From: an uncultured Candidatus Saccharibacteria bacterium
Lineage (GTDB): Bacteria > Patescibacteriota > Saccharimonadia > Saccharimonadales > Saccharimonadaceae
Direction of reading: 5' to 3'
Length of the DNA stretch: 61,724 bases
Assembly: GCA_946804195.1 (NCBI GenBank)
Contig: CAMPEU010000003.1
Coordinates: forward strand, 1-61,724
Shown here: in pieces, positions 29,270-38,583 of the stretch
How positions within the stretch are numbered: the stretch's first letter is position 1
Layout of the letters: every line of letters starts with the position of its first letter
The notes under the pieces: model-generated
Database searches by the model: none
Seen by the model: only the letters and a program-made list of their open reading frames with translations
What the model was told of the DNA's origin: nothing
Position numbers and translations under genes: made by a program

Positions 29270-29590
29270 TTACTTCTCCTCCTTTGTTGCGGCATCTTGC
29301 TCGGCAAAGACCTTGATACTATTACCTTCGGCTAATCGAACATAGGCTTTTTTGCTATCCTTACGATTTGTCGTACCAGGATAACGTTTTGCTCCGCGAT
29401 TGAAACGAATTGCTTTGCCACTTTGGACAGCTGTCGTTACGTTCACGACTTTTACCTCGTATTGTTTTTCGACGCTCTCGGCGATGTCTCTCTTGTTTGC
29501 ATCGAGAGGTACGTTAAATACATATACGCCGTTTTGCGATTGTGCGTAGGCTTTTTCTGTTGCTCGGGGGTAAACAAATACGTTAGCCAT
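29270..29590 (-). CDS. rplW: 50S ribosomal protein L23
   Basis: YPRATEKAYAQSQNGVYVFNVPLDANKRDIAESVEKQYEVKVVNV. Confidence 0.95.
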   Translation of the reverse strand: MANVFVYPRATEKAYAQSQNGVYVFNVPLDANKRDIAESVEKQYEVKVVNVTTAVQSGKAIRFNRGAKRYPGTTNRKDSKKAYVRLAEGNSIKVFAEQDAATKEEK

Positions 29591-29591
29591 A

Positions 29592-30218
29592 TTACTTCAC
29601 CTCCTTTGTCAGCCAGTCTTTGATAACTGGGACTGATTTTGTTGAAAGTACGATGTGATCAGCGTTCAAGATGTGATAGACGCTGAGGTATTTTGCACCT
29701 ATTAGTATGGTGCTTTGTAGGTTTGATGTTGCACGGATCAGCTCTGGTGTCTTTACATCAACAACCAATAGGACCTTGCGATCAAACTTATTAGCAACCA
29801 TGAACTTGGCAGCTTCGGCAGTTTTACCTGTTGTCTTGAAATCCATGACAACAACTTTCTTTGCCTCATTCGCCATTGTTAACGCTTGGCGCAATGCTAC
29901 GCGTTTACTGGTTGTCGATAGTCGCTTGCTGTAATTTTCATTACCACGAGGACCAAAGACCACGCCGCCTCCACGCCAGATTGGGTTTCGCGAGCTACCG
30001 AATCGTGCTCGGCCAGTACCCTTTTGCTTCCATGGCTTCTTGCCACCACCGCGAACTTCACCGCGTTGCAATGTCGTTGCACTTGCCAAACGATTGTTCG
30101 CCAAATACGCATCGTAGGCCAATTTGACCAGTTCGTGGTTCTCAACCTTAACGTTGAATATTTCCTTTGGAAGGCTCACGGCTTTTGATGCCGCTGCTGG
30201 TTTAGTAGTTTCAGCCAT
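29592..30218 (-). CDS. rplD: 50S ribosomal protein L4
   Basis: GGGKKPWKQKGTGRARFGSSRNPIWRGGGVVFGP. Confidence 0.97.
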   Translation of the reverse strand: MAETTKPAAASKAVSLPKEIFNVKVENHELVKLAYDAYLANNRLASATTLQRGEVRGGGKKPWKQKGTGRARFGSSRNPIWRGGGVVFGPRGNENYSKRLSTTSKRVALRQALTMANEAKKVVVMDFKTTGKTAEAAKFMVANKFDRKVLLVVDVKTPELIRATSNLQSTILIGAKYLSVYHILNADHIVLSTKSVPVIKDWLTKEVK

Positions 30219-30832
30219 TATGCCTTGCCTCCGATTTCTATCAAGCCCTTGTTAGGACCAGGAACAGCACCGCGTAGACCAATCAAATTATTGGCTGGAT
30301 CGAGGTAGGCAACGACAAGGTTTTTGACCGTTACTTGGTCATGACCCATTCGTCCTGCCATGCGCTTGTTCTTAAAGACCTTCTGCGGATACATTGATCC
30401 GATTGAACCGGGTTTACGGACATTACCGTTACCACCGTGGGTCTTTTTGCTAGTATTAAAGTTGTGTCGCTTGACCGTGCCTGCAAACCCTTTACCCTTA
30501 CTGGTACCAGTAGCATTAACGACATCGCCCAGTTCAAACTGGTTGACGTCGATCTTGTCACCGACTTTCAGATCTTCGGGTAGGTCTGCAACGCGGAATT
30601 CCCGAATATGCTTCGGGGTCACTTGAGCTGGTTTTGTGTGTCCAGCAACGGCCTTGCTCAGGTTCTTACCCTCACCATATGCCACTTGAACTGCGTTGTA
30701 GCCGTCGGATTCGACGGACTTGACCTGAGTCACAGTCACAGGGCCAGCTTGAATCAACGTTACAGGTGTTGCAACGCCGTCCTTGCTAATGATTTGGGTC
30801 ATACCAATTTTGGTACCGAGAAGTGCTTTCAT
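30218..30832 (-). CDS. rplC: 50S ribosomal protein L3
   Basis: ALLGTKIGMTQI; KGKGFAGTVKRHNFNTSKKTHGGNGNVRKPGSIG. Confidence 0.97.
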   Translation of the reverse strand: MKALLGTKIGMTQIISKDGVATPVTLIQAGPVTVTQVKSVESDGYNAVQVAYGEGKNLSKAVAGHTKPAQVTPKHIREFRVADLPEDLKVGDKIDVNQFELGDVVNATGTSKGKGFAGTVKRHNFNTSKKTHGGNGNVRKPGSIGSMYPQKVFKNKRMAGRMGHDQVTVKNLVVAYLDPANNLIGLRGAVPGPNKGLIEIGGKA

Positions 30833-30854
30833 AGCGCTTTGCTCCCATGTAAAA

Positions 30855-30911
30855 CTCTTGGTGGCCGGCGGTTTCCCCTGTAATTTCGAGGACCTTCCGA
30901 TTCACCAAGAG
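30855..30911 (-). promoter_or_regulatory. structured 5' leader upstream of rplC
   Basis: 9-bp stem CTCTTGGTG/CACCAAGAG enclosing GGUCCUCGAAAUUACAGGGGAAACC just upstream of the rplC start. Confidence 0.5.
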
Positions 30912-31089
30912 CACTAATATTCGTACTTTCAATAAGTTACCGAGCTAGCTTATCACAGAAATAGGGGTGAGTCAACACCTTTTCATCTGTAAACGCACCT
31001 GTAGGATTTTGCTTATACAAATAAATGGCAGCGCCTTCACAATCAAGCCTCCACCCGCCCACAATGCCTAGTCAGGTATAATAGGACTG

Positions 31090-31995
31090 ATGCTAAAAAT
31101 ACCGATAAAAAAGCGACACGTGGTACTGGTTTCTATCCTAGTAGCTGCAGGAATTGCCACTGGAGGCGGAGTATTTGCAATGCAATTCTACGGAGAGCAA
31201 GCAATTGCCCAACAGGCTTCGGCGTCGGCCAAAAAATTAAAACAAATTGATGAAAAGATAGCCGAGTTAAAAGCGAAAAAACTTGCTGAGCAAAAAGCAA
31301 AGGAAGAGGCCGAACAAAAGGCGAAGGAGAAGGCCAAGAAAGAAGCAGCGGCACGAACGGCGGCAGCGGACGCAGCACTTGCGGCCCAGCTAGCGGGTCA
31401 AATTGTGACGCCCACAGGTTGCGCAATCAGTGGTGCGCACGGTAATCCGAATAATATAGATGTAGTTGTCAACAAAAAAAATTGCTTTAACCCAGTTAAT
31501 TTCGTTCCTAGTGACCTGGTGTCGTATGGTGGTTATCTAGTTAGCAACAAAATCTATACTAACCTGGTCGGTATGATCAATGCTGCCGCAGCCGCCGGAA
31601 AACCGCTCGGTCTGTCTAGTAGTTATCGATCTTATAGCAATCAGGTGGCGACGTATAACAACTGGGTTGCGGTCAATGGCAGTACCGCCGCGGCAGATAA
31701 AGTCAGTGCTCGTCCAGGCTACAGCGAGCACCAAACGGGTTTTGCGATAGATGTCTCTACAAGTGGAGCAGTGCTGGGCGATTTTGCTTCTACGGCACAA
31801 TATACCTGGATGAAGAGTCATGCGCACAAATACGGCTTTATACAACGTTACAAAGCGGGATACGAATCAATTACTGGCTACAGCGCCGAGGCATGGCATT
31901 GGCGCTACGTCGGCAAAACCGTTGCTACCGATATGAAAAACAAGGGTATCCATACCCTTGAACAATACTGGAATATAGAGGGTGGCGGATACTAA
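31090..31995 (+). CDS. VanY/LAS-family D-Ala-D-Ala carboxypeptidase, membrane anchored
   Basis: SSYRSYSNQ, SEHQTGFAIDVS, EAWHWRYVG; N-terminal TM then K/E/A-rich coiled coil. Confidence 0.92.
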   Translation: MLKIPIKKRHVVLVSILVAAGIATGGGVFAMQFYGEQAIAQQASASAKKLKQIDEKIAELKAKKLAEQKAKEEAEQKAKEKAKKEAAARTAAADAALAAQLAGQIVTPTGCAISGAHGNPNNIDVVVNKKNCFNPVNFVPSDLVSYGGYLVSNKIYTNLVGMINAAAAAGKPLGLSSSYRSYSNQVATYNNWVAVNGSTAAADKVSARPGYSEHQTGFAIDVSTSGAVLGDFASTAQYTWMKSHAHKYGFIQRYKAGYESITGYSAEAWHWRYVGKTVATDMKNKGIHTLEQYWNIEGGGY

Positions 31996-32831
31996 GCGCT
32001 TGCGATGCCTGTTTCTATCATATAGTCATACAACACTTCATTAACGAAATACGGTAGATTAGGGCCGTTCGTTATCATGCGAAGATTCTCGAGTTCCATA
32101 TGATTACTGTAATTTTCATACATCCAACTCTCTCCGTACAGCGCTATTCCGGCAAGAATATTCAAACGGTACGCCTGTAGCTCATTCTCAAAAACTTGCG
32201 TAACTTCACTCTCGGTGTCTGGTATAACAACCTGATCTAACAGTTGAAGAATGTGGATTATCTCATGGATCATTACAATGTCGGCTTTTGCCGATTCGTG
32301 CATTCTCTGTAGCAGCATTGGTCGCATTCTGACATTATATGTTCTAGAATGCTGTCTACTTGAAACGTCTGCATATGTACCCCAGGAATGAACAGCTGCT
32401 AGCGCCGTATCGTTTCCAAAATCAATTTTTACTAAATTTTTGGTACGATTTTTCATACTCTCCGAAATGTCATTGCTCAATATTTCAATGCCACCATCGG
32501 GCATAGGCTTACCGAAATCATGGTATATATGTTTATCAAGATTGAGCCGTTGCGTAGGATGCAATGCCATTAAGTCGGGCCTAATCAAGGCGTTAAAATG
32601 CATTAACGGTATTATAGGGATCTTGGTATCATCTAGCTTTTTAGGCTTTTCGAACACTCCGTTGATATGATTGGGAACATATAATTGATCGAGGACCGAT
32701 AGTGATTGTGACGCATAGTGCCCCATGGCCTCTTGAACAAATGGATTTTTGAGCGCTACCTCTGCATTTTCAATAGACTCGTTAGCAAAACGATGTCGGC
32801 GTTTCTTCTCTGAGTTCATGAAAAATACCAT
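31992..32831 (-). CDS. hypothetical zincin-like protein (HEIIH)
   Basis: KADIVMIHEIIHILQ with downstream ENELQAYR; TATAAT box 8 nt upstream of start. Confidence 0.6.
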   Translation of the reverse strand: MVFFMNSEKKRRHRFANESIENAEVALKNPFVQEAMGHYASQSLSVLDQLYVPNHINGVFEKPKKLDDTKIPIIPLMHFNALIRPDLMALHPTQRLNLDKHIYHDFGKPMPDGGIEILSNDISESMKNRTKNLVKIDFGNDTALAAVHSWGTYADVSSRQHSRTYNVRMRPMLLQRMHESAKADIVMIHEIIHILQLLDQVVIPDTESEVTQVFENELQAYRLNILAGIALYGESWMYENYSNHMELENLRMITNGPNLPYFVNEVLYDYMIETGIASA

Positions 32832-32871
32832 ATATAGCTATTATAGCATAAACGTGATAAATTTGCAATAT

Positions 32872-33201
32872 TTAGATGACAATACCGGCAGGGATGAAAT
32901 AACTGAGAATCGTCACAATCACCAGCACTGCAAACCAAATTTTGCGGTCATATTGATTTTTCTCAAACAATCGAATGGCCACAAGTGCCAGAAGTGCACC
33001 CAGCGGGAACGCCGCAACAGGAATACCATTCCACTCCATAGGAACTGCTAGCTTGAGCCACAGGGTACCGAGTAAGACAACAACGACAAGCTTGAGAAAA
33101 TAGACACCGTCACCTTCGCTTAGGTGTTGACTAACTGCATTACGCTTGCGATTACGCGCGTACGTTCGATGTCGAATTTTTCTTGTTTGTGTTTGTGGCA
33201 T
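32872..33201 (-). CDS. hypothetical small membrane protein
   Basis: Basic N-terminus then three predicted TM segments. Confidence 0.65.
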   Translation of the reverse strand: MPQTQTRKIRHRTYARNRKRNAVSQHLSEGDGVYFLKLVVVVLLGTLWLKLAVPMEWNGIPVAAFPLGALLALVAIRLFEKNQYDRKIWFAVLVIVTILSYFIPAGIVI

Positions 33202-33236
33202 TTTCTCTATTTTACCATATGCTTTTTTATAACAAA

Positions 33237-33260
33237 AATAGCCCCCGAACGGAGGCTATT
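33237..33260 (-). terminator. terminator downstream of rpsJ
   Basis: aatagcccccgaacggaggctatt hairpin followed by T-run on minus strand. Confidence 0.7.
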
Positions 33261-33277
33261 ATTCTCGCCGTATTCGA

Positions 33278-33601
33278 TTACATTCGAATTTCAGCGTCAA
33301 CACCGGCAGGCAATGACAGATTCTGTAGGCTGTCGATTGTCTTTGGCGTAGCGTTGGTGATGTCGATCAGACGCTTGTGTACGCGCATCTCGAAGCTCTC
33401 GCCACCGGTTTTGTACACATGGGGACTCTTTACCACCGTATAGGTACTACGTCGCGTAGGAAGCGGTACAGGACCGGCAATACTGGCACCGGTACGAATA
33501 GCCGTGTCGATAATTTGTTTTGCTGACTGGTCAATAACCTTGTGGTCATAGGCCTTTAGTCGGATGCGAATACGCAATCCTTCTGGTTTTGCATCTACCA
33601 T
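33278..33601 (-). CDS. rpsJ: 30S ribosomal protein S10
   Basis: [40 protein letters not shown]. Confidence 0.97.
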   Translation of the reverse strand: MVDAKPEGLRIRIRLKAYDHKVIDQSAKQIIDTAIRTGASIAGPVPLPTRRSTYTVVKSPHVYKTGGESFEMRVHKRLIDITNATPKTIDSLQNLSLPAGVDAEIRM

Positions 33602-33807
33602 CAGATACTCCTTTGTCCGTTAGGACCTTGTTATACCGTAACCTTGAACTGGTTTTGTGCCATTGGTCACTCACAGACAAGTTCTCGATATGATTTATAA
33701 TACGAGACTATTTATAGCATAACTTCCCTAAATTCACAATGATGGCTTCCGAAGTCTGGCGGGTTTGCGCATTTTATGATACGGTAACGAGTACTAACGG
33801 AGTACGT

Positions 33808-34203
33808 ATGTCACCGGAAAAACAACCATCAGGTTCAATTGAAATTGATACAGCAGACCGAATCGTGCTAGCCAATGCGGCGCTGGATGTCGTTAACATG
33901 TTTGATCGAACCGCCGAAGTGTTAATTGGTTTTCAGAGATTACTTCGTGAATCGGAACTTGACGGATTGTCTACAGTCGATGCGTTTGATATACCATATG
34001 AAACATTCAAGGATATTGGTAGAAAGCTCCAGGCACGCCTAGTCGACAATAGCGATCAAAGAAGTGTCAAAGTTCGCGATGACTACACGTATCGTATCGT
34101 TTATGATCCTGAGCGACAACATCAGCAGGCGACCAGCAGACGCCCAGCCCGTAACCTCGGTTATATCGGTAGCGCTTTGGCGCAACGTGGCTCGACGTAC
34201 TAA
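33808..34203 (+). CDS. hypothetical protein
   Basis: ORF from MSPEKQPSGS to stop, followed by strong terminator. Confidence 0.55.
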   Translation: MSPEKQPSGSIEIDTADRIVLANAALDVVNMFDRTAEVLIGFQRLLRESELDGLSTVDAFDIPYETFKDIGRKLQARLVDNSDQRSVKVRDDYTYRIVYDPERQHQQATSRRPARNLGYIGSALAQRGSTY

Positions 34204-34216
34204 TTGCACCGTACAA

Positions 34217-34248
34217 AAAAATACCGCCGAATTAACGGCGGTATTTTT
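34217..34248. terminator. bidirectional terminator (tuf / hypothetical)
   Basis: aaaaataccgccg-aattaa-cggcggtattttt perfect hairpin. Confidence 0.9.
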
Positions 34249-34264
34249 ATTTAATGTACTGAGA

Positions 34265-35449
34265 TTACTTAGTAACCTTAGTCACAACACCCGCACCTAC
34301 AGTTCGGCCACCTTCGCGGATAGCGAATCGTAGACCATCATCCATAGCGATTGGAGCAAGGAGTTTTACCTTGAATGTGACAGTGTCACCAGGCATAACC
34401 ATTTCCTTGTCAGCAGGAAGTTCAACTTCACCAGTAACGTCTGTTGTACGGAAGTAGAACTGAGGCTTGTAACCCTTGCTAAATGGAGTATGACGTCCAC
34501 CTTCTTCTTTTTTCAGTACGTATACTTCAGCGTCAAATTCCGTATGCGGAGTTAACGTACCAGGCTTTACAACTACCTGACCACGCTCGATTTGTTCGCG
34601 CTCGATACCACGGAGCAATAGACCAGCGTTGTCGCCAGCTTGACCTTGGTCGAGGTTCTTTTTGAAAGCTTCGATACCAGTAACAACTGATTTCTGTGTG
34701 TCCTTGATACCGACAATTTCGATTTCTTCGTTGATCTTGATGATGCCTTGTTCGATACGACCCGTTGCAACAGTACCACGACCCTTGATCGAGAATACGT
34801 CTTCAACTGGCATAAGGAATGGCTTGTCTAGATCACGCTTTGGCTCTTCGATGTAATCATCAAGTGCTTTTACGAGTTCCATGATAGCGTCTTCGTTTGC
34901 TGCATCACCTTCAAGTGCTTTTGTAGCAGAACCCTTGATAATTGGAGCGTTGTCGCCATCATAACCGTTCTTGGTTAGGAGTTCGCGAACGTCCATCTCA
35001 ACCAATTCAACGAGTTCTTCGTCAGCGAGGTCCATCTTGTTCAAGAAGACAACGATTTTTGGAACGTTGACCTGGTGAGCAAGAAGTACGTGCTCACGAG
35101 TTTGTGGCAACGGACCGTCGTTTGCAGCAACCACGAGGATTGCTCCATCGATCTGCGCAGCACCAGTAATCATGTTCTTTACGTAGTCGGCGTGACCTGG
35201 CATGTCGACGTGAGCATAGTGACGCTTTTCAGACTCATATTCCTGGTGAGAAGAAGCAATGGTGATACCACGAGCTTTTTCCTCAGGTGCGTTGTCGATT
35301 TGGTCATACGCAATTGGCTTGTTAGTGTCGCTAGGAAGTTTCTTAGCGAGCACAGCAGTGATAGCTGCAGTTAATGTTGTTTTACCGTGGTCAACGTGAC
35401 CCATGGTACCAACGTTGACGTGAGGCTTAGTTCGATCGAAATCTGCCAT
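34265..35449 (-). CDS. tuf: elongation factor Tu
   Basis: [31 protein letters not shown]. Confidence 0.98.
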   Translation of the reverse strand: MADFDRTKPHVNVGTMGHVDHGKTTLTAAITAVLAKKLPSDTNKPIAYDQIDNAPEEKARGITIASSHQEYESEKRHYAHVDMPGHADYVKNMITGAAQIDGAILVVAANDGPLPQTREHVLLAHQVNVPKIVVFLNKMDLADEELVELVEMDVRELLTKNGYDGDNAPIIKGSATKALEGDAANEDAIMELVKALDDYIEEPKRDLDKPFLMPVEDVFSIKGRGTVATGRIEQGIIKINEEIEIVGIKDTQKSVVTGIEAFKKNLDQGQAGDNAGLLLRGIEREQIERGQVVVKPGTLTPHTEFDAEVYVLKKEEGGRHTPFSKGYKPQFYFRTTDVTGEVELPADKEMVMPGDTVTFKVKLLAPIAMDDGLRFAIREGGRTVGAGVVTKVTK

Positions 35450-35580
35450 TGAGATTTATCTCCTTAGTTACCTTATATTTTCGCGCACAATCTAATATAG
35501 ATTATGCGACGTATGAAGGTTATTATACATCTATACTAGAGGTAAGTAAAGTGTAATTTACTTAATCTTAAATCGTTTGA

Positions 35581-36591
35581 CTATGCCGGACGTAATCGAG
35601 GTGATTCTTCTATACGCTCGACGGCCTTCGAGGCAAGCTCGCGCGTAGCAATCCGATACTTATCACGATTTGTATTTTGCATTATGTCAACAGCACCTTT
35701 GGGCCATTCTGGCGCAATAGCATGTCCGTACGGCACTTGAGCATCGGTCCACACCTCAATCGGTTGTTTGTATGAATCACCGAATCCCGCAACTGCATTA
35801 TCAGTATTGACAACATTATCACGCAGCGGAGTTCTGTAACGTAATTCTCCAATTTCGTTACCGGCTTTTTCGAGTGGCATCTTGCTAACATCATTGAGAA
35901 TCATAAACAATAATTGTTTGTGAGCGGCACTAAACGATGTGTCTGACGATGATCGTAAATGCTCGTCCACCTCACTTTGCAGCACATCGGGATCATGATC
36001 AACAGCCCCCTTGAGCCTGTAGCCCATGACGTATTTATAAAGTAACTCGGATGAAAACGTCGCCGGCATGATCGCTCCGGCTAGTGCACCTAGTTTTGAC
36101 AGCCAATCCAAGTCTCGCTTGCCAGAAAGTCCTCCGTCCATAACGAGCAGATCAATTTCGCCGAAATCTTGGCGAAACTCATTGTCGCTCATTAGCTTGG
36201 CCAACAGTAGTGCGCCCATGGACATCGCATATATACGAGCTGGCCGGTGACCGTCTAACTCACGTGCTTTTAGCATCTCTTCCTTGATCGAATCAACAGA
36301 GAATCCCTTTTCGGGATGTACGGCATAATGAACCGTACCCAGTTGTTCTAAATGACGGTCGAGGTTTTTTGCCACAACGCGACCATCAGTGTGATATCCG
36401 GGAATAACAAAATTGGCATATTCACCTGTATGCGGGATCGTGATTACTTCGGCCTTGTCGGATTTACCCTTTTGCTCGTTACGAGCGACCAGAACGTCGG
36501 CTAGGGTTGCAGCAACTAAAAAAGCACCCACGGGGGCGCCAACCTTGGCAACGAGGTGCTCTGTGGATTTATTGATTTCGTGATGAGTCAT
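35581..36591 (-). CDS. hypothetical alpha/beta-hydrolase-like protein
   Basis: FVIPGYHTDG and YAMSMGALL (A-x-S-x-G nucleophile elbow-like). Confidence 0.5.
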   Translation of the reverse strand: MTHHEINKSTEHLVAKVGAPVGAFLVAATLADVLVARNEQKGKSDKAEVITIPHTGEYANFVIPGYHTDGRVVAKNLDRHLEQLGTVHYAVHPEKGFSVDSIKEEMLKARELDGHRPARIYAMSMGALLLAKLMSDNEFRQDFGEIDLLVMDGGLSGKRDLDWLSKLGALAGAIMPATFSSELLYKYVMGYRLKGAVDHDPDVLQSEVDEHLRSSSDTSFSAAHKQLLFMILNDVSKMPLEKAGNEIGELRYRTPLRDNVVNTDNAVAGFGDSYKQPIEVWTDAQVPYGHAIAPEWPKGAVDIMQNTNRDKYRIATRELASKAVERIEESPRLRPA

Positions 36592-36795
36592 CTCACCTTT
36601 ACTCCTTTGATTTCTTCATTCGGCCGATTCGGACGTTCAACAAGTATTGACAACATTATACCATACATTTCGATTTTGTGAAGCCTTTTTTCAACATTTC
36701 ATGAAAATATCAAGTGCTTATCCTTATTTTCAAAGGTTTATTGAAGATATTTACTATAGATAGTTTTTAAAAACCTTTTTGATGCAAAACAAACC

Positions 36796-38559
36796 TTAGA
36801 AATAAAAGCCATGAACAAGTTTGTATACTTGATCTATCTCGGTAACATTATTCAGAGTGCCACTACCGCTTTGACCAAAGCCATTCCAGCAGTACAGATG
36901 AGAATCAGCGAATAGTCCACAAACATCATTCCAGTACGCCGCAACTGATATTAGGTTAGTCGTCGATTGGCCGCCAAGCGTTGGTATGTGCACGGGAGCA
37001 TTATTGCTAGCGTTGTACCAAGGACTGCCAGGCCGATACTGAGCACTCCAACAGTACAGTCCATCCTGAGCGAGCGCGCAGGTATGTTGCCCCTGTCCAC
37101 CCGTAGCAATGTCAAATACCGGCCTCGTATAAGATCCAGTCACTCTTTCGAATTTGCCAAATGCGGGCTCATAAGTGGCATATCTGCCCGATCTAGTACA
37201 GTACGGATATCCGTCACTAACAGCACAGGATACGTTGCTGGCATTATATGTCGTTCCATTCGTCGCAACCTTCGTTACGCCTTTAGTATCCAGGTAGCCG
37301 TTGTTATACACAGGATATGGTGCGCTCACATACTTGTAATGCGTATCCCACCAACCCCCAGATTGATATACGCCTACATTCAGACCTAGCTCGGATTTAC
37401 TATTACCGCCCCAGCAATACATCTGACCCGTGGTTAAGATTGCACACATTTGAGTGGTGATTGCTCCGGTATGGGCAAGTTTGACTGCCTGATAGTTAGC
37501 AGGTAAATACGTGCCCGTTACCAGCGTAGGAGTAGTTAACGTGGACACACTGGAAGGAAGCATATATTGGTCGTAATGCAAACCCGTTCCGTTACCCAGT
37601 GTCCCAAGTCCAAAATAGTACGGTCCAGTATTCGGGTCCACTAACCCGTATCTATCATCACCCCAACAATATATCTTGCCATCGGCAATAGCGCACGCAG
37701 ATATGTCCCCCACGCTCACAGCAGTCACGTTCTTGCCTACTAGGGCGCCTGTTATTCGAACTGGCGAATTGCCGCCCACGCCACCAACCCAGGGTATACG
37801 CGCACCCCAACAAAATAGCTTACCGCTGGCACTAACGGCACATACAGTACTTTGACCTACTGAGATTTGTGTTATGGTCTCACCAGCCATAACGCCTGGT
37901 TCTTGCAGCACCTTCAACGGAGTAGATGAGCTATAGGGCGTACCGCCGACGCCAAGCCCATCACCACTACCCCAACAATAGACGCCTGAATTCAAGAGGG
38001 CACATCCAAGCCATGAACCCAAATCAACCTGTAAATCAGTACCACCGCCACCGCCTGAACCGATAACACCCTCACCCCAGCTCACCCTTTTTAGCTGACC
38101 TGAAGACGTACCGGCAACCGAGCCTGTGGCGCCGAGTCTGTCTGAATAACCTTGTGCCGAGATTTCTATACCCGTGTCACCCGTAGACGTAATATTACCA
38201 ACATCAAAGTACATTCGTGAATTGCCGTCGTTGAAGATGTATTGGCTTTTTCCTGAAATCGGGGTACCGCTACAGTCTGTGGATGGGTTTAGGTTTGGCT
38301 TACCCGCCGCAGGACCCCAGGTTTGTTGGGCGTTACTTTCGTTATAACAGGCTGTAGCATAGGCTAAACCCGCGCGGGCTGCTTCTTTGGCTACTCTTTT
38401 TTGGTAACTAGCGTGAGTAATATCAAGCGATGCTACGAATCTAGATACGATGGGTGTGAGTATAAACAACGCTGCAAGCGATACGACAAGAACAAGTGGG
38501 AGTATAAAGCCGTTGCTTTTGGAGGTGTGCATAGTATAAGTATGTATTGATGCTCTCAT
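36796..38559 (-). CDS. pilin-like protein with C-terminal seven-repeat RCC1 propeller (paralog 1)
   Basis: SNGFILPLVLVVSLAALFIL pilin-type N-terminus; seven C(A/G)xxxxxxxxYC repeats with mostly CWG endings. Confidence 0.85.
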   Translation of the reverse strand: MRASIHTYTMHTSKSNGFILPLVLVVSLAALFILTPIVSRFVASLDITHASYQKRVAKEAARAGLAYATACYNESNAQQTWGPAAGKPNLNPSTDCSGTPISGKSQYIFNDGNSRMYFDVGNITSTGDTGIEISAQGYSDRLGATGSVAGTSSGQLKRVSWGEGVIGSGGGGGTDLQVDLGSWLGCALLNSGVYCWGSGDGLGVGGTPYSSSTPLKVLQEPGVMAGETITQISVGQSTVCAVSASGKLFCWGARIPWVGGVGGNSPVRITGALVGKNVTAVSVGDISACAIADGKIYCWGDDRYGLVDPNTGPYYFGLGTLGNGTGLHYDQYMLPSSVSTLTTPTLVTGTYLPANYQAVKLAHTGAITTQMCAILTTGQMYCWGGNSKSELGLNVGVYQSGGWWDTHYKYVSAPYPVYNNGYLDTKGVTKVATNGTTYNASNVSCAVSDGYPYCTRSGRYATYEPAFGKFERVTGSYTRPVFDIATGGQGQHTCALAQDGLYCWSAQYRPGSPWYNASNNAPVHIPTLGGQSTTNLISVAAYWNDVCGLFADSHLYCWNGFGQSGSGTLNNVTEIDQVYKLVHGFYF

Positions 38560-38583
38560 AAAATCCTTAACGTTAGTTTAAAG

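Noticed and set aside
16116-30627. Numerous opposite-strand or out-of-frame ORFs of 60-140 aa across the ribosomal operon
   Set aside because: Shadow ORFs over highly conserved r-protein genes; low-complexity or unnatural composition with no family resemblance.
31133-31426. 97-aa minus-strand ORF inside VanY gene
   Set aside because: Antisense of the K/E/A-rich coiled coil; repetitive Leu/Pro composition is a by-product of that codon bias.
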